Below are positions 8,105-14,753 of a stretch of 23,533 nt of DNA, piece after piece (the stretch's first letter is position 1; each line of letters opens with the position of its first letter). This DNA is from a virus: IMG/VR virus record IMGVR_UViG_3300027704_000164, positions 1 to 23,533 of that record. One strand, given 5' to 3'. Below the pieces are notes generated by a model. The model searched no databases. It was not told where the DNA came from and saw only the letters and a list, made by a program, of their open reading frames with translations. The position numbers and the translations under genes were made by a program.

Positions 8105-8480
8105 TTTGTTCATCTTCCTTATCTTTAATTCGTTTATGTTCTATGTTGTGACAATTAGCACAAACTAAAATACATTTATCTACTTCAGCATAGAGTGTCT
8201 CATCACTAGCACTATTAAGCATACTTCCCACAGTACGTACCTTAAATGAGGGGTCTATATGGTGAAACTCATAGATCTCAGGGTGGTGAAGATTGCTAAT
8301 ACCACAATGACAACATTTAGATCCTTTATATTTGAAGATCTCAAACCACCTATGTTTCCTAGCAACAGTCTTACATGGAATACAGGTAGTAAATCTTCCG
8401 TCAAGATTAATGGGGCTCTTATAGAACTCATCTATCTCTTTAATCACATAACATTTATTACATTTCTTAGTGACACTCAT
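8097..8480 (-). CDS. HNH endonuclease (possible free-standing homing endonuclease)
   Basis: 127 aa. An N-terminal zinc module has C7, C10, C33 and C36. A second module starts at CCHCG (C56/C59) and closes with CANC (C107, C110). The HNH core is EFHHIDP (H73, H74) and CHNIEH (N112, H115). Such nucleases nick or cut DNA; free-standing phage versions often sit beside replication genes and cut homologous loci of related phages. Here it lies between polymerase and exonuclease. Its ATG is inside the last codons of the polymerase gene in another frame (14-base overlap), and its end overlaps the exonuclease start. No strong ribosome site is seen before the ATG, suggesting low or coupled expression. 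A role in packaging is less likely at this distance from the terminase genes. Confidence 0.88.
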   Translation of the reverse strand: MSVTKKCNKCYVIKEIDEFYKSPINLDGRFTTCIPCKTVARKHRWFEIFKYKGSKCCHCGISNLHHPEIYEFHHIDPSFKVRTVGSMLNSASDETLYAEVDKCILVCANCHNIEHKRIKDKEDEQND

Positions 8481-10200
8481 ACCAGTTGTTCCCTATTTTA
8501 GATTCACCATCCAAAGGACAGTTCATATTTAAAGCTAAGCCAGCATTAACTATAGCTTCAACAGCCAAGACACCAAACCGTTCTGAGTGCTTCTCTAGAA
8601 CTTGAGTCTGATATTCATCATGTATGTTCCCTACAAATGTAAAGTCAAGGTTTTCTTTTCTAGCACTTGCATATAATAACACAAGGGCCTTCTTCATAAC
8701 AATTGCACCAGCAGACTGTAAAAGATAATTAGGAGCTGAGTGTTCAGATTTAACTTTAACCTTACGTCCATCTAACCCTTTAAGATAACCACGGCTTGAA
8801 GCATGTTTGATCTGTGTGATCAGCTTCTCTAGCTTAGGTATGCTCTTAAAGAAGGTAGCCTTAATCTTTTTACCGTGCTTTGCTGTACCGCCTACAATAT
8901 CTCCTATCTTAGCGTCACCAGCTCCATACAAAAACCCGTATATGAAAGTCTTCGCTTGATCTCTGTTAGATAAGCCAGCCATGTTCATATTATATGTATG
9001 TATATCACCGTCTAAGATCTGATGAGTGTAGTCCTCATCTTTAAGGTAATGAGCTAACATTCTCAATTCTAAGCCAGAAGCGTCGCAACCAACTAGCTTA
9101 TATCCTTTAGGCACTATCCAGCATTCACGACACTCTTTGCCATAAGGGCTATATGATGCAGGTACTTGTGCTACGTTAGGGCTACTATGGCTCATACGTC
9201 CTGTCTGAGCGCCTATGGAGTTAACGTAGCCATGTACTCTACCGTCATCTGCTACTGACTCAATCCAGCTTAGTACCATACCTACACGCTTCTGTAGTAA
9301 TAGGAACTCTTTGATCATTACAGCTTCTGGTACGTCCACACCTTCTAATACCTTCTCATCTATCTTAGGTAAGCCTGTCTCTGTAAACTCAGTAGGAGTC
9401 CAACCAAAGTGTATTAGATACCTACCAATCTGCTGACGACTACCTAAGTTAAAGATAGGGTATTCAAAGACACCGTAGCTACCTTCTGAGTTATAGTGAA
9501 AGCCCTGTTCCCTGTGTCTAACCATTATAGCAGCTTCAGTGCCATCCTTCTTAATAGGGTTCTTAGGGTAGTTCTTCTCTACCCATACTGGCAATGGTAC
9601 AAACCGTTCATGTACTTTAGCTTCTGCATTTAACATGCTCTCTTTGAGTTCAGCTAATAACATAAAGGCTTTCTGTTCATCGAGTAACCAACCACTACGA
9701 GTCTGCTGACAGATGATCTTATGTACATCCATCTCTAGATCAATAGACTGTTGTGAGAACCCATCAATTTCAAGCATAAGCTGACGATATGTAAACAAGT
9801 TTACTTCAGTATCCTGTATACAGTAATCAAGCATCTCATTGGTATAGTAGCTAAAGTCAGTGTATTCCCCTTTAGGGTATCCTAGTCTCTCGCCCCAAGA
9901 TCCTAAAGAATGACCTCCTTGTCGTGCTGGATCAGCCAACCTAGATAGAACTAGCGTATCAGTAAGTTTAATACCACTGAAGTCAATTCCTAATAGACGC
10001 TCTAATACAGGGATGTCGTATCCTAGTATGTTATGACCTATGATCTCAGACACAGAAGTTAAGTCTTTCTTTAGTTGGTCTAGGTTATTGACGTAGCTAA
10101 TAGATTCTTTAGTGTCTATGTCTAATGACACAATACACCATATCTTATCAGGTTCAAAACCATTAGCTTCAATGTCTAACACTATCCTTTTAGAAGTCAT
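8467..10200 (-). CDS. DNA polymerase, family A (T7 gp5-like)
   Basis: 577 aa against 704 in T7. The 3'-5' exonuclease domain has DIEANG (D9, E11), GHNILGYDIP (N57, D62) and YCIQD (Y126, D130). The polymerase domain has motif A DASGLELR (D373), motif B RDQAKTFIYGFLYGAG, and motif C IHDEY (D528). The C-terminus NWYECH parallels T7 NWAICH. Tyr 421 occupies the position of T7 Tyr526 and E. coli Phe762, which governs ddNTP discrimination. The stretch between thumb segments (about 195-250) is shorter than the T7 thioredoxin-binding insertion but present, so the processivity partner is uncertain. It replicates the phage genome with the adjacent primase-helicase. The start ATG overlaps the primase-helicase stop by 11 bases. 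Confidence 0.97.
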   Translation of the reverse strand: MTSKRIVLDIEANGFEPDKIWCIVSLDIDTKESISYVNNLDQLKKDLTSVSEIIGHNILGYDIPVLERLLGIDFSGIKLTDTLVLSRLADPARQGGHSLGSWGERLGYPKGEYTDFSYYTNEMLDYCIQDTEVNLFTYRQLMLEIDGFSQQSIDLEMDVHKIICQQTRSGWLLDEQKAFMLLAELKESMLNAEAKVHERFVPLPVWVEKNYPKNPIKKDGTEAAIMVRHREQGFHYNSEGSYGVFEYPIFNLGSRQQIGRYLIHFGWTPTEFTETGLPKIDEKVLEGVDVPEAVMIKEFLLLQKRVGMVLSWIESVADDGRVHGYVNSIGAQTGRMSHSSPNVAQVPASYSPYGKECRECWIVPKGYKLVGCDASGLELRMLAHYLKDEDYTHQILDGDIHTYNMNMAGLSNRDQAKTFIYGFLYGAGDAKIGDIVGGTAKHGKKIKATFFKSIPKLEKLITQIKHASSRGYLKGLDGRKVKVKSEHSAPNYLLQSAGAIVMKKALVLLYASARKENLDFTFVGNIHDEYQTQVLEKHSERFGVLAVEAIVNAGLALNMNCPLDGESKIGNNWYECH

Positions 10201-11851
10201 AATTAGCAGTCTCCTGTATCTTTGGAGCTTGCCCAGCCTCCATCTTACTTGTAGCTGGATTATAGTATAACCAACCGCCTGTGCCTGTATTGCCTGTACG
10301 TCTACACTTAACTAGCTGTATCTTAGTACAGTTCCTTGCATACTCATCTTCTGCTAACTTGTCACGGCTAAGTAGAATAGTATTGAATGCAATCTGATTG
10401 ATAGAGCCTGAGCCTTTCATGTCGTATTCATTCACATCATGTACGTCCTTAGCTGCAGGTTTACGCATGTGACTTACAATGATAATACTAACACCTGTTT
10501 CTGCACCTAGCTTCAAACACTTATCCATAAACTCATCGATGATACCATTCTCATTAGATATTACAGCGGCCTGTAGAGGGTCTATAATAAGCACATCACA
10601 GTCCATCCCTTTAACTAAGTATCTCATCATAGAGAACAAAGCATCAGCACTTAATGAGCCATGATGGTCTAGAATATGTAGTCTATCTGATTCAATGATT
10701 TCAAGATAACCCTTACGAATCTTAGCATAGTCACGGTCTTCTGCTGGTACATTAGAGATGTTAACACCCTCATGTAGAGAGACTAGCTTCTCTAATATCT
10801 CTTCTGGTTGGGCCTCTAGAAACACACAGCCTATCGTCCTATCAGACTCCATCAACATATCATAGGTAAGGTTATATACTGCCGTACTCTTACCGATAGA
10901 CGTTAAGGCCCCTAGTACAGTTATCTCTCCTGCAGCAATACCACCATTCATCATCTTATTTAAACCACCAAATGACTTAGGTAGAGGTATTACATCTTCT
11001 GTACCACGCTTTAAGAACTTATCCCAAAGAGAGTTATCAGACAATGACACTATGCCTGCTGGGCGATGTGCTTTAGCGGCCCACCAACATTCAGTGAACT
11101 CTTTGACCTTACCTTTCATAAGCATTTCAGAAGCGTCTTTAAGAGGCATCCTCATTACTTTGACTTTGTTAGGTGAGAATAGATCTACTATATTCTTTAC
11201 TGCTTCTTGCCCTGCATTATCTTGATCCAGGCATAGTATGATACTGTCGAAGGTCTCTAGGAACTCCAGTGCTTCTTTAACACCCTTGACTGCACTACCT
11301 GAGCCGTTCTTTAAGCTCACTACAGGCCATTTACCATGGAACATAGAGCTTACTGCTAAGGCATCTATTTCACCTTCTGTGATAGTTATATAACGCCCAC
11401 CACGACCATCGAATACATTCTGTCCGAATAGACCTGCTTGACCTAAGTCACCACTACAAAAGAACTTCTTACCTTCTACTACCCGTGTCTTTAAAGCGAC
11501 TAACTTACCGTCTGAATCATAGTATGGGTAATGGTGCTTAGATATCTTACCATTAGCATCATACTCAACCGTAACACCGAACTTATCTAAGATGTCCTGT
11601 GATAGCCTACGTTCTGGCATAGCGCCTCTAGTGCCCTTAGTTAGATCAGCAGGGTTTATTGACTTACTTGGTACAGACTGTGCTGGTGTATTGCTCACTG
11701 AGCCATCCCCTTTAATAAAGTGACCACACCCTATGGAATAACAAGTGGAGTGCCCATCTTTATACTTAACTAAATTATCTTTAGAACCACATTGTGAACA
11801 TGGGCCTCTGCTCTCTACTTCTGAGTTACCTGCTTTATAGTTTGTAGCCAT
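10190..11851 (-). CDS. Bifunctional DNA primase-helicase (T7 gp4-like)
   Basis: 553 aa against 566 in T7. An N-terminal zinc finger (C18, C21, C37, C42 in CSQCGS...CYSIGC) recognises the priming site. The TOPRIM domain has ITITEGEIDA (E159) and LDQDNAG (D209, D211). The RecA-like helicase has a P-loop SIGKST (K321), a catalytic Glu in FLEAQ (E346), Walker B VLIIDP (D424), VSHMRKP (H461) and a KCRRTGNTG arginine-finger segment (about 517). It unwinds DNA 5'-3' as a ring and makes short RNA primers at the fork. The frame extends 33 codons upstream, but the ATG at 11851 has a strong AGAGGAG site 8-9 bases away and starts just before the zinc finger, so it is preferred. Confidence 0.96.
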   Translation of the reverse strand: MATNYKAGNSEVESRGPCSQCGSKDNLVKYKDGHSTCYSIGCGHFIKGDGSVSNTPAQSVPSKSINPADLTKGTRGAMPERRLSQDILDKFGVTVEYDANGKISKHHYPYYDSDGKLVALKTRVVEGKKFFCSGDLGQAGLFGQNVFDGRGGRYITITEGEIDALAVSSMFHGKWPVVSLKNGSGSAVKGVKEALEFLETFDSIILCLDQDNAGQEAVKNIVDLFSPNKVKVMRMPLKDASEMLMKGKVKEFTECWWAAKAHRPAGIVSLSDNSLWDKFLKRGTEDVIPLPKSFGGLNKMMNGGIAAGEITVLGALTSIGKSTAVYNLTYDMLMESDRTIGCVFLEAQPEEILEKLVSLHEGVNISNVPAEDRDYAKIRKGYLEIIESDRLHILDHHGSLSADALFSMMRYLVKGMDCDVLIIDPLQAAVISNENGIIDEFMDKCLKLGAETGVSIIIVSHMRKPAAKDVHDVNEYDMKGSGSINQIAFNTILLSRDKLAEDEYARNCTKIQLVKCRRTGNTGTGGWLYYNPATSKMEAGQAPKIQETANYDF

Positions 11852-12048
11852 TGGTCGTGCTCCTCTGTTGTTATGTAATGCTTTAGAATGTTGATTATAG
11901 CTACTAATGTTACCCTGTCCTGATCTCTCTCTTTTATAGACCCATACCACCCTTCGTCTGCAACGGCATCATCAAGGATTGTATAGTAGTTCTTTAATTC
12001 ATGGATTACAATATTATCTACAGCTTCATCTGGTAGTTCTATTAGCAT
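11815..12048 (-). CDS. Small hypothetical protein upstream of primase-helicase, 77 aa
   Basis: A 77-aa acidic helical protein beginning MLIELPDEAVDNIVIHELKNYY. It has a central Asp/Glu-rich helix pair and ends in a Lys/Gln tail. The start TAATG shares a base with the stop of the preceding gene, GAGGG lies just upstream, and the 3' end overlaps the primase-helicase start by 37 bases. Tight coupling on both sides supports a real gene that is expressed with the replisome. No motif identifies a function; small proteins of this general form are common beside phage primase genes. Confidence 0.7.
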   Translation of the reverse strand: MLIELPDEAVDNIVIHELKNYYTILDDAVADEGWYGSIKERDQDRVTLVAIINILKHYITTEEHDQWLQTIKQVTQK

Positions 12049-12233
12049 TATAAGGCCCTCAGCTCTTCAGTTAACTCATTTATTTTAGATTGATTATAGG
12101 AAACAAAACTACCTCTACTGATACCTTCTTGGTAGTTAGCTATCTCAGTCTCTAATTTAAGACGCTTTTTAGATTCAGCTATTTTTTCTTTTAAAGACTT
12201 CTTTGCAAATACTTTTTTCTGTAGCTCAGTCAT
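12048..12233 (-). CDS. Small coiled-coil hypothetical protein, 61 aa
   Basis: 61 aa. The first 37 residues are Lys/Glu-rich with heptad-like spacing (LKEKIAESKKRLKLETEIANY). A short Gly/Ser break (GISRGSFVSYNQ) and a second helix (INELTEELRAL) follow. It is likely a helical hairpin or dimerising coiled coil. It overlaps the upstream Myb-like gene by 8 bases and shares a base with the downstream gene. Ribosome site GGGAAAG is weak, so translation may depend on the upstream gene. No family recognised. Confidence 0.65.
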   Translation of the reverse strand: MTELQKKVFAKKSLKEKIAESKKRLKLETEIANYQEGISRGSFVSYNQSKINELTEELRAL

Positions 12234-12507
12234 TATCTTTCCCTACTATGTCATTAATTAGTTTCTTTCTGATAGCTTCTATTTCAGCAAGAGCGCCTGT
12301 AAAATGTAACTTAACAGCACAAGATCCCTCAGTCCTATTAAGAAGCTTCTCGCACTCTTTGTAAGGTACGTGCATAGCCCTTAATGCTACTAGCTTTTCT
12401 ATATCAGCTTTATTCCAAGGTATTCTTTTTTTCCTGCTTCTTGTTAACTTTTCTAAAGGATCTGCTTTGTACTTATCAGATATTTTTGGTTTGAATATAA
12501 GACTCAT
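12226..12507 (-). CDS. Putative Myb/SANT-like or homeodomain-like DNA-binding protein, 93 aa
   Basis: 93 aa. A basic linker (TRSRKKRIPWNKADIEKL) leads into a three-helix pattern: the W-x-x-x-D-I-E-K-L helix, then HVPYKECEKLLNRT, then EGSCAVKLHF. The spacing resembles Myb/SANT or helix-turn-helix domains in which a final helix reads DNA. The tail is helical and charged. Position between the ssDNA-binding protein and the replication genes fits a regulator or replication accessory protein. The start has AAGGAG seven bases upstream. The fold is recognised from pattern only, so the function stays tentative. Confidence 0.7.
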   Translation of the reverse strand: MSLIFKPKISDKYKADPLEKLTRSRKKRIPWNKADIEKLVALRAMHVPYKECEKLLNRTEGSCAVKLHFTGALAEIEAIRKKLINDIVGKDND

Positions 12508-12518
12508 TACTTTAACTC

Positions 12519-12535
12519 CTTAGTATCTAACTAAG
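12519..12535 (-). promoter_or_regulatory. Hairpin touching the ribosome site of the Myb-like gene
   Basis: On the minus strand CTTAGT, five bases, ACTAAG forms a perfect 6-bp stem. Its 3' arm includes the first three bases (AAG) of the AAGGAG ribosome site for the gene starting at 12507. It could modulate access of ribosomes. The stem is AT-rich and short, so the effect may be slight. Confidence 0.35.
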
Positions 12536-12607
12536 ATTTGGACTGTTATTTTCTTTAGAGGATAAAAATAGCAGTTTTACATCATGCTAAGGATGTTCTA
12601 AAGGGAA

Positions 12608-13006
12608 TTAGAAGTCTTTGTTTTCTTCGGACTCTTCAAAGGCTAACGGAATATCTCCATTGCCCATGTCCAATACTTTGATCTTGTTAACGTATGTAGA
12701 CACACCATGTTGAGGATGCTTAGGCCCATGCTTCCACTGTACTCGTACTTTAGCACCTCGTGGTAGCTCTTCGCTTAACTGCATCTCTTGGCCGTCTTCT
12801 GTTAAGACACCAATATTATATCCAGACTTAAACTTACGTTGAGCTACACCTTTATAGCTCTTTACGACTACTTCAGAGTCTGCTAATTTAGTAGCTTCAT
12901 CTTGATCCATACATAGAGTGACGTTATAACCAACGTCCTGACCTTGGTACTGATCTTCTGTTAGTATGTTACTAAATGCTACATAACCTTCTGTTGCTGA
13001 AAACAT
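12608..13006 (-). CDS. Single-stranded DNA-binding protein, T7 gp2.5-like in role
   Basis: 132 aa against 232 in T7. The body is beta-rich (EGYVAFSNIL, GYNVTLCMD, KVRVQWKHG, STYVNKIKVLD), consistent with one OB fold that binds ssDNA. The tail is acidic and ends with Phe (FEESEENKDF). In T7 gp2.5 and other phage SSBs an acidic tail, with a terminal Phe in gp2.5, contacts polymerase and helicase, so this tail is the best evidence for the assignment. It is the first gene after a 198-bp gap that carries regulatory modules shared with the terminase leader, and it is likely the first gene of a replication transcription unit. Overall sequence similarity to gp2.5 is weak by eye. Confidence 0.8.
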   Translation of the reverse strand: MFSATEGYVAFSNILTEDQYQGQDVGYNVTLCMDQDEATKLADSEVVVKSYKGVAQRKFKSGYNIGVLTEDGQEMQLSEELPRGAKVRVQWKHGPKHPQHGVSTYVNKIKVLDMGNGDIPLAFEESEENKDF

Positions 13007-13039
13007 AATTCTTTACTCTCTTTTCTGATTAAGTTTATA

Positions 13040-13062
13040 GACATACCTTATGTATAGTCTAT
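13040..13062 (-). repeat. Shared block GACATACC-TTATGTA-N2-GTCTAT, copy 1
   Basis: On the + strand GACATACC, TTATGTA, two bases, GTCTAT. The same three words in the same order occur at 15632-15658, where CTAA is inserted after the first word. Both copies lie upstream of leftward genes (the ssDNA-binding protein gene and the 100-aa early gene), with the same orientation to transcription. Confidence 0.75.
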
Positions 13063-13140
13063 TGTTTTGATAGACATCACTCTATCTATAGTTCTATGGG
13101 CTCTTAAGTGAAACTCTTTTGTTTTAAACTTTAAAATATA

Positions 13141-13178
13141 TTTAAGTATTAATTCTTTAGAGTGCTTAAGTGCTTAAG
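13141..13178 (-). repeat. Shared CTTAAG/TAATAC module, copy upstream of the SSB gene
   Basis: On the minus strand this reads CTTAAG, CACTTAAG, CACTCTAAAG, AATTAATAC, TTAAA. It matches + strand 16365-16403 at 32 of 39 aligned columns with one gap, including an exact 16-mer AGAATTAATACTTAAA. Downstream of TAATAC come seven bases and then TATT, reminiscent of the T7 promoter layout (TAATAC, seven bases, TATA). Confidence 0.75.
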
Positions 13179-13204
13179 AACTGTTTTTAGTTTAGCATGG
13201 ATCA

Positions 13205-13414
13205 CTATGATAGTAAATGGTCTGATTCATTTATGTCTGTATAAAGACTTATTTCTAGACAATCATCTAATGAGGTGTCTGTATCAGACTCATAATACAC
13301 GTCTTCATCCTCTGCGTTTGCTCCTGATAGTTTGTCTCCTTGTTTAATACATTTACGACATAATTCTATATCATCATCATCTAGTAGTAGTACATCACAT
13401 GATTTACACTTCAT
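13205..13414 (-). CDS. Small acidic zinc-ribbon-like protein, 69 aa
   Basis: 69 aa from the ATG at 13414, chosen because GAGGTG lies six bases before it; an in-frame GTG three codons upstream is itself part of that ribosome site. The N-terminus carries CKSC and, after an acidic loop (LLDDDDIE), CRKC: two CxxC knuckles that could bind one zinc ion. The remainder is very acidic (AEDEDVYYESDTDTSLDD). It is the last gene of the early small-gene cluster before the SSB control region. A zinc knuckle with an acidic tail suggests a protein-interaction or transcription-modifying role, but nothing proves this. Confidence 0.65.
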   Translation of the reverse strand: MKCKSCDVLLLDDDDIELCRKCIKQGDKLSGANAEDEDVYYESDTDTSLDDCLEISLYTDINESDHLLS

Positions 13415-13432
13415 TATACCCACCTCATTACT

Positions 13433-13783
13433 TTAAAATAATAGTAAATCATCTAATTCTAAGCCAGCCCTGATTGCTGCATTTCTAGCTTTATCTGCCG
13501 TATGATAATTTATGTATTCATTCATATGTTTGGAGTTAGTAGCTACCCACTTCTTTCGCCAATACTCCTGATCCTGCATAAGCTCATGTAAGGCTAATTT
13601 AGATTGTAGTGCCGCCCTAGTCTGGTAAGTCTCTGAATTAGTCTCTACAGACCTTTCTTGATCCCTTGAGTACCTTAACCTATCTAATAGCTCATCTCTA
13701 TCTGACTCATCTATAATGATCATTCCATTACGTGTTTTAATAGCAATATCACCATTTTCATTATTTAAGTTAAATTCAATCAT
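13433..13783 (-). CDS. Hypothetical early protein, 116 aa
   Basis: The longest gene of the early cluster. Residues 1-38 look like beta strands (IEFNLNNENGDIAIKT, GMIIIDES) followed by a charged helix. Residues 40-116 are helical and rich in Arg, Glu and Gln (RDQERSVETN, LALHELMQDQEYWRKKW), ending ELDDLLLF. No Cys, no membrane segment and no enzymatic motif. The start ATG at 13783 lies two bases from the stop of the preceding gene. Function unknown. Confidence 0.65.
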   Translation of the reverse strand: MIEFNLNNENGDIAIKTRNGMIIIDESDRDELLDRLRYSRDQERSVETNSETYQTRAALQSKLALHELMQDQEYWRKKWVATNSKHMNEYINYHTADKARNAAIRAGLELDDLLLF

Positions 13784-13785
13784 AA

Positions 13786-13977
13786 TTAATACGCCTTTTG
13801 TTGTTCTATTTTAGCTCTGATCTTATACCCTAGCCTTTGATACTTGTTTAAAGCTTCTATATCGCTCTGTGAGTGCTGTTTACCATCTAGTATACCACTT
13901 ATATACCAGTGGAACGAATCAGCCCCACGCGGCTTTATTAGAGCTCTGAATGGTTTAGACTTTAATATGCTAATCAT
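13786..13977 (-). CDS. Small basic hypothetical protein, 63 aa
   Basis: 63 aa, basic, beginning MISILKSKPFRALIKPRG. It contains SFHWYISGILDGKQHSQSDIEALNKY and ends with a Lys/Gln-rich helix. The ATG overlaps the stop of the upstream membrane-protein gene in the arrangement ATGA, typical of coupled translation. No clear family; the positive charge would permit nucleic-acid binding, which is conjecture. Confidence 0.6.
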   Translation of the reverse strand: MISILKSKPFRALIKPRGADSFHWYISGILDGKQHSQSDIEALNKYQRLGYKIRAKIEQQKAY

Positions 13978-14084
13978 ATCTCATACCCCAATAAAACACC
14001 GCCAATTAAAGCGAACCATAATATAGCACCTGTGATAATTAATAGTATCCATTCCCAATCTGTTTTATTAAACCATTTGCGCAT
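13974..14084 (-). CDS. 36-aa single-span membrane protein
   Basis: Recovered by translating a gap too short for a usual gene caller. The ATG at 14084 has GAGGTG upstream at normal spacing. The product has a short charged start (MRKWFNKTDWEW), then one hydrophobic helix (ILLIITGAILWFALIGGVLL), and ends GYEI. The positive N-terminus predicts N-inside topology. Its stop overlaps the next ATG as ATGA, and its start overlaps the end of the upstream gene by 17 bases. Candidate roles include membrane targeting of host factors or superinfection exclusion; none is shown. Confidence 0.6.
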   Translation of the reverse strand: MRKWFNKTDWEWILLIITGAILWFALIGGVLLGYEI

Positions 14085-14223
14085 AGTCCCACCTCTCTCT
14101 GATATCTTCTAGCTTTCGCCTTAAGTTTAGTTGTTTACGTGCCTTTAGCGTCTCGCTAGTGTTCTTAATTACATTATAGCGACTTGCCTCTTTTTTCGTT
14201 AGGGCCTTATTAGATTTAGTCAT
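14068..14223 (-). CDS. Small basic helical protein, 51 aa
   Basis: Found in a gap. The product begins MTKSNKALTKKEASRYNVIK and continues with Lys/Arg-rich helices (ARKQLNLRRKLEDIRERW). It is strongly basic and probably a single long helix or helical hairpin. The start ATG overlaps the previous gene (ATGACTAA) and the end overlaps the membrane-protein gene by 17 bases. Chained overlaps and codon use similar to neighbours support coding. Function unknown. Confidence 0.55.
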   Translation of the reverse strand: MTKSNKALTKKEASRYNVIKNTSETLKARKQLNLRRKLEDIRERWDYAQMV

Positions 14224-14383
14224 TATTCTCTACCTCACTTTCAAACATTTGCAGTGCCTCATCCCAAACATCTGTGTATGGGGCACCACAGGCGTCTAAA
14301 CACTGCAGGAAAAAACTATCTCTTTCAATAGTTGCTAGATAAACAGCATCCACTTCTACCATCTTACTTTTATTGATCATCAT
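14216..14383 (-). CDS. Small acidic hypothetical protein, 55 aa
   Basis: Found in a gap. Two adjacent ATGs at 14383 and 14380 could both start the protein; AAAGGT lies four to seven bases upstream. The product MMINKSKMVEVDAVYLATIE continues with two Cys (QCLDACGAPY) and ends with an acidic helix (EALQMFESEVENND). The first ATG overlaps the stop of the upstream gene. No family recognised. Confidence 0.55.
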   Translation of the reverse strand: MMINKSKMVEVDAVYLATIERDSFFLQCLDACGAPYTDVWDEALQMFESEVENND

Positions 14384-14547
14384 ACAATTACCTTTAAGCT
14401 TGTAAATTTATAGACTCTTGGGCCCTTTGCTGTTTTGATTAAGCATTGCCCATTGTCTTGGTTAACACTAGCAATAATGCCATATGGTTGCAAGCCGTAT
14501 TGAAGTTGTACCACTCTACCTATGGTGTACTCTATTAAGTTATGCAC
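14380..14547 (-). CDS. Small hypothetical protein with GTG start, 55 aa
   Basis: Found in a gap. No ATG opens this frame, but a GTG at 14547 follows an AAGGGGGTG ribosome site at good spacing and lies one base after the stop of the upstream gene. The product (MHNLIEYTIGRVVQLQYGLQ at its start) is beta-rich, with segments GIIASVNQDNGQCLIKTA and YKFTSLKVIV; it looks like a small barrel resembling Tudor or SH3 folds. Its stop TGA sits inside the two ATGs of the next gene. The fold idea is inference. Confidence 0.55.
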   Translation of the reverse strand: MHNLIEYTIGRVVQLQYGLQPYGIIASVNQDNGQCLIKTAKGPRVYKFTSLKVIV

Positions 14548-14548
14548 T

Positions 14549-14752
14549 TTATACACCCCCTTTAAATTCTACCAGTGCCACGTCTAAAGCTGCTTTGTCT
14601 ATATCATCTGATAACCAAATCAAGTTGCTAGACACGGGCTCTAACTCGTACCATTGCCCTGCCCCATCACTAGATTGTATTTTTATAGACACAGTCCCAT
14701 AGATATCAACTACTATAGCACCGCTTAATTGTTCGTATGCTTCAATTTTCAT
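14549..14752 (-). CDS. Small acidic beta-rich protein, 67 aa
   Basis: 67 aa, beginning MKIEAYEQLSGAIVVDIYG. Alternating strands (TVSIKIQSSD, WYELEPVS, LIWLSDDI) end in a short helix (DKAALDVALVEFKGGV). It is acidic and has no cysteine. AGGAGG in the end of the upstream gene is its ribosome site, and one base separates that gene's stop from this ATG. It could be an all-beta binding protein. Function unknown. Confidence 0.65.
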   Translation of the reverse strand: MKIEAYEQLSGAIVVDIYGTVSIKIQSSDGAGQWYELEPVSSNLIWLSDDIDKAALDVALVEFKGGV

Positions 14753-14753
14753 A

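Larger units (their letters stand above)
13007..13204 (-). promoter_or_regulatory. Control region upstream of the ssDNA-binding protein gene
   Basis: 198 bp without a gene. Read in the direction of transcription it holds the CTTAAG / AGAATTAATACTTAAA module (13178-13141), a further CTTAAG (13108-13103), and ATGTCTAT boxes (13077-13070 and 13044-13037) with the GTCTAT...GACATACC complement block at 13062-13040. The same elements, in the same order relative to transcription, precede the terminase operon. No convincing sigma-70 -35/-10 pair was found here. It probably contains the start point or control sites of the replication operon. Confidence 0.6.

Noticed and set aside
11852-11950. A 33-codon N-terminal extension of the primase-helicase, in frame to position 11950
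   Set aside because: The ATG at 11851 has a strong ribosome site and begins just before the zinc finger; the extension lies inside the upstream gene and has no domain character.
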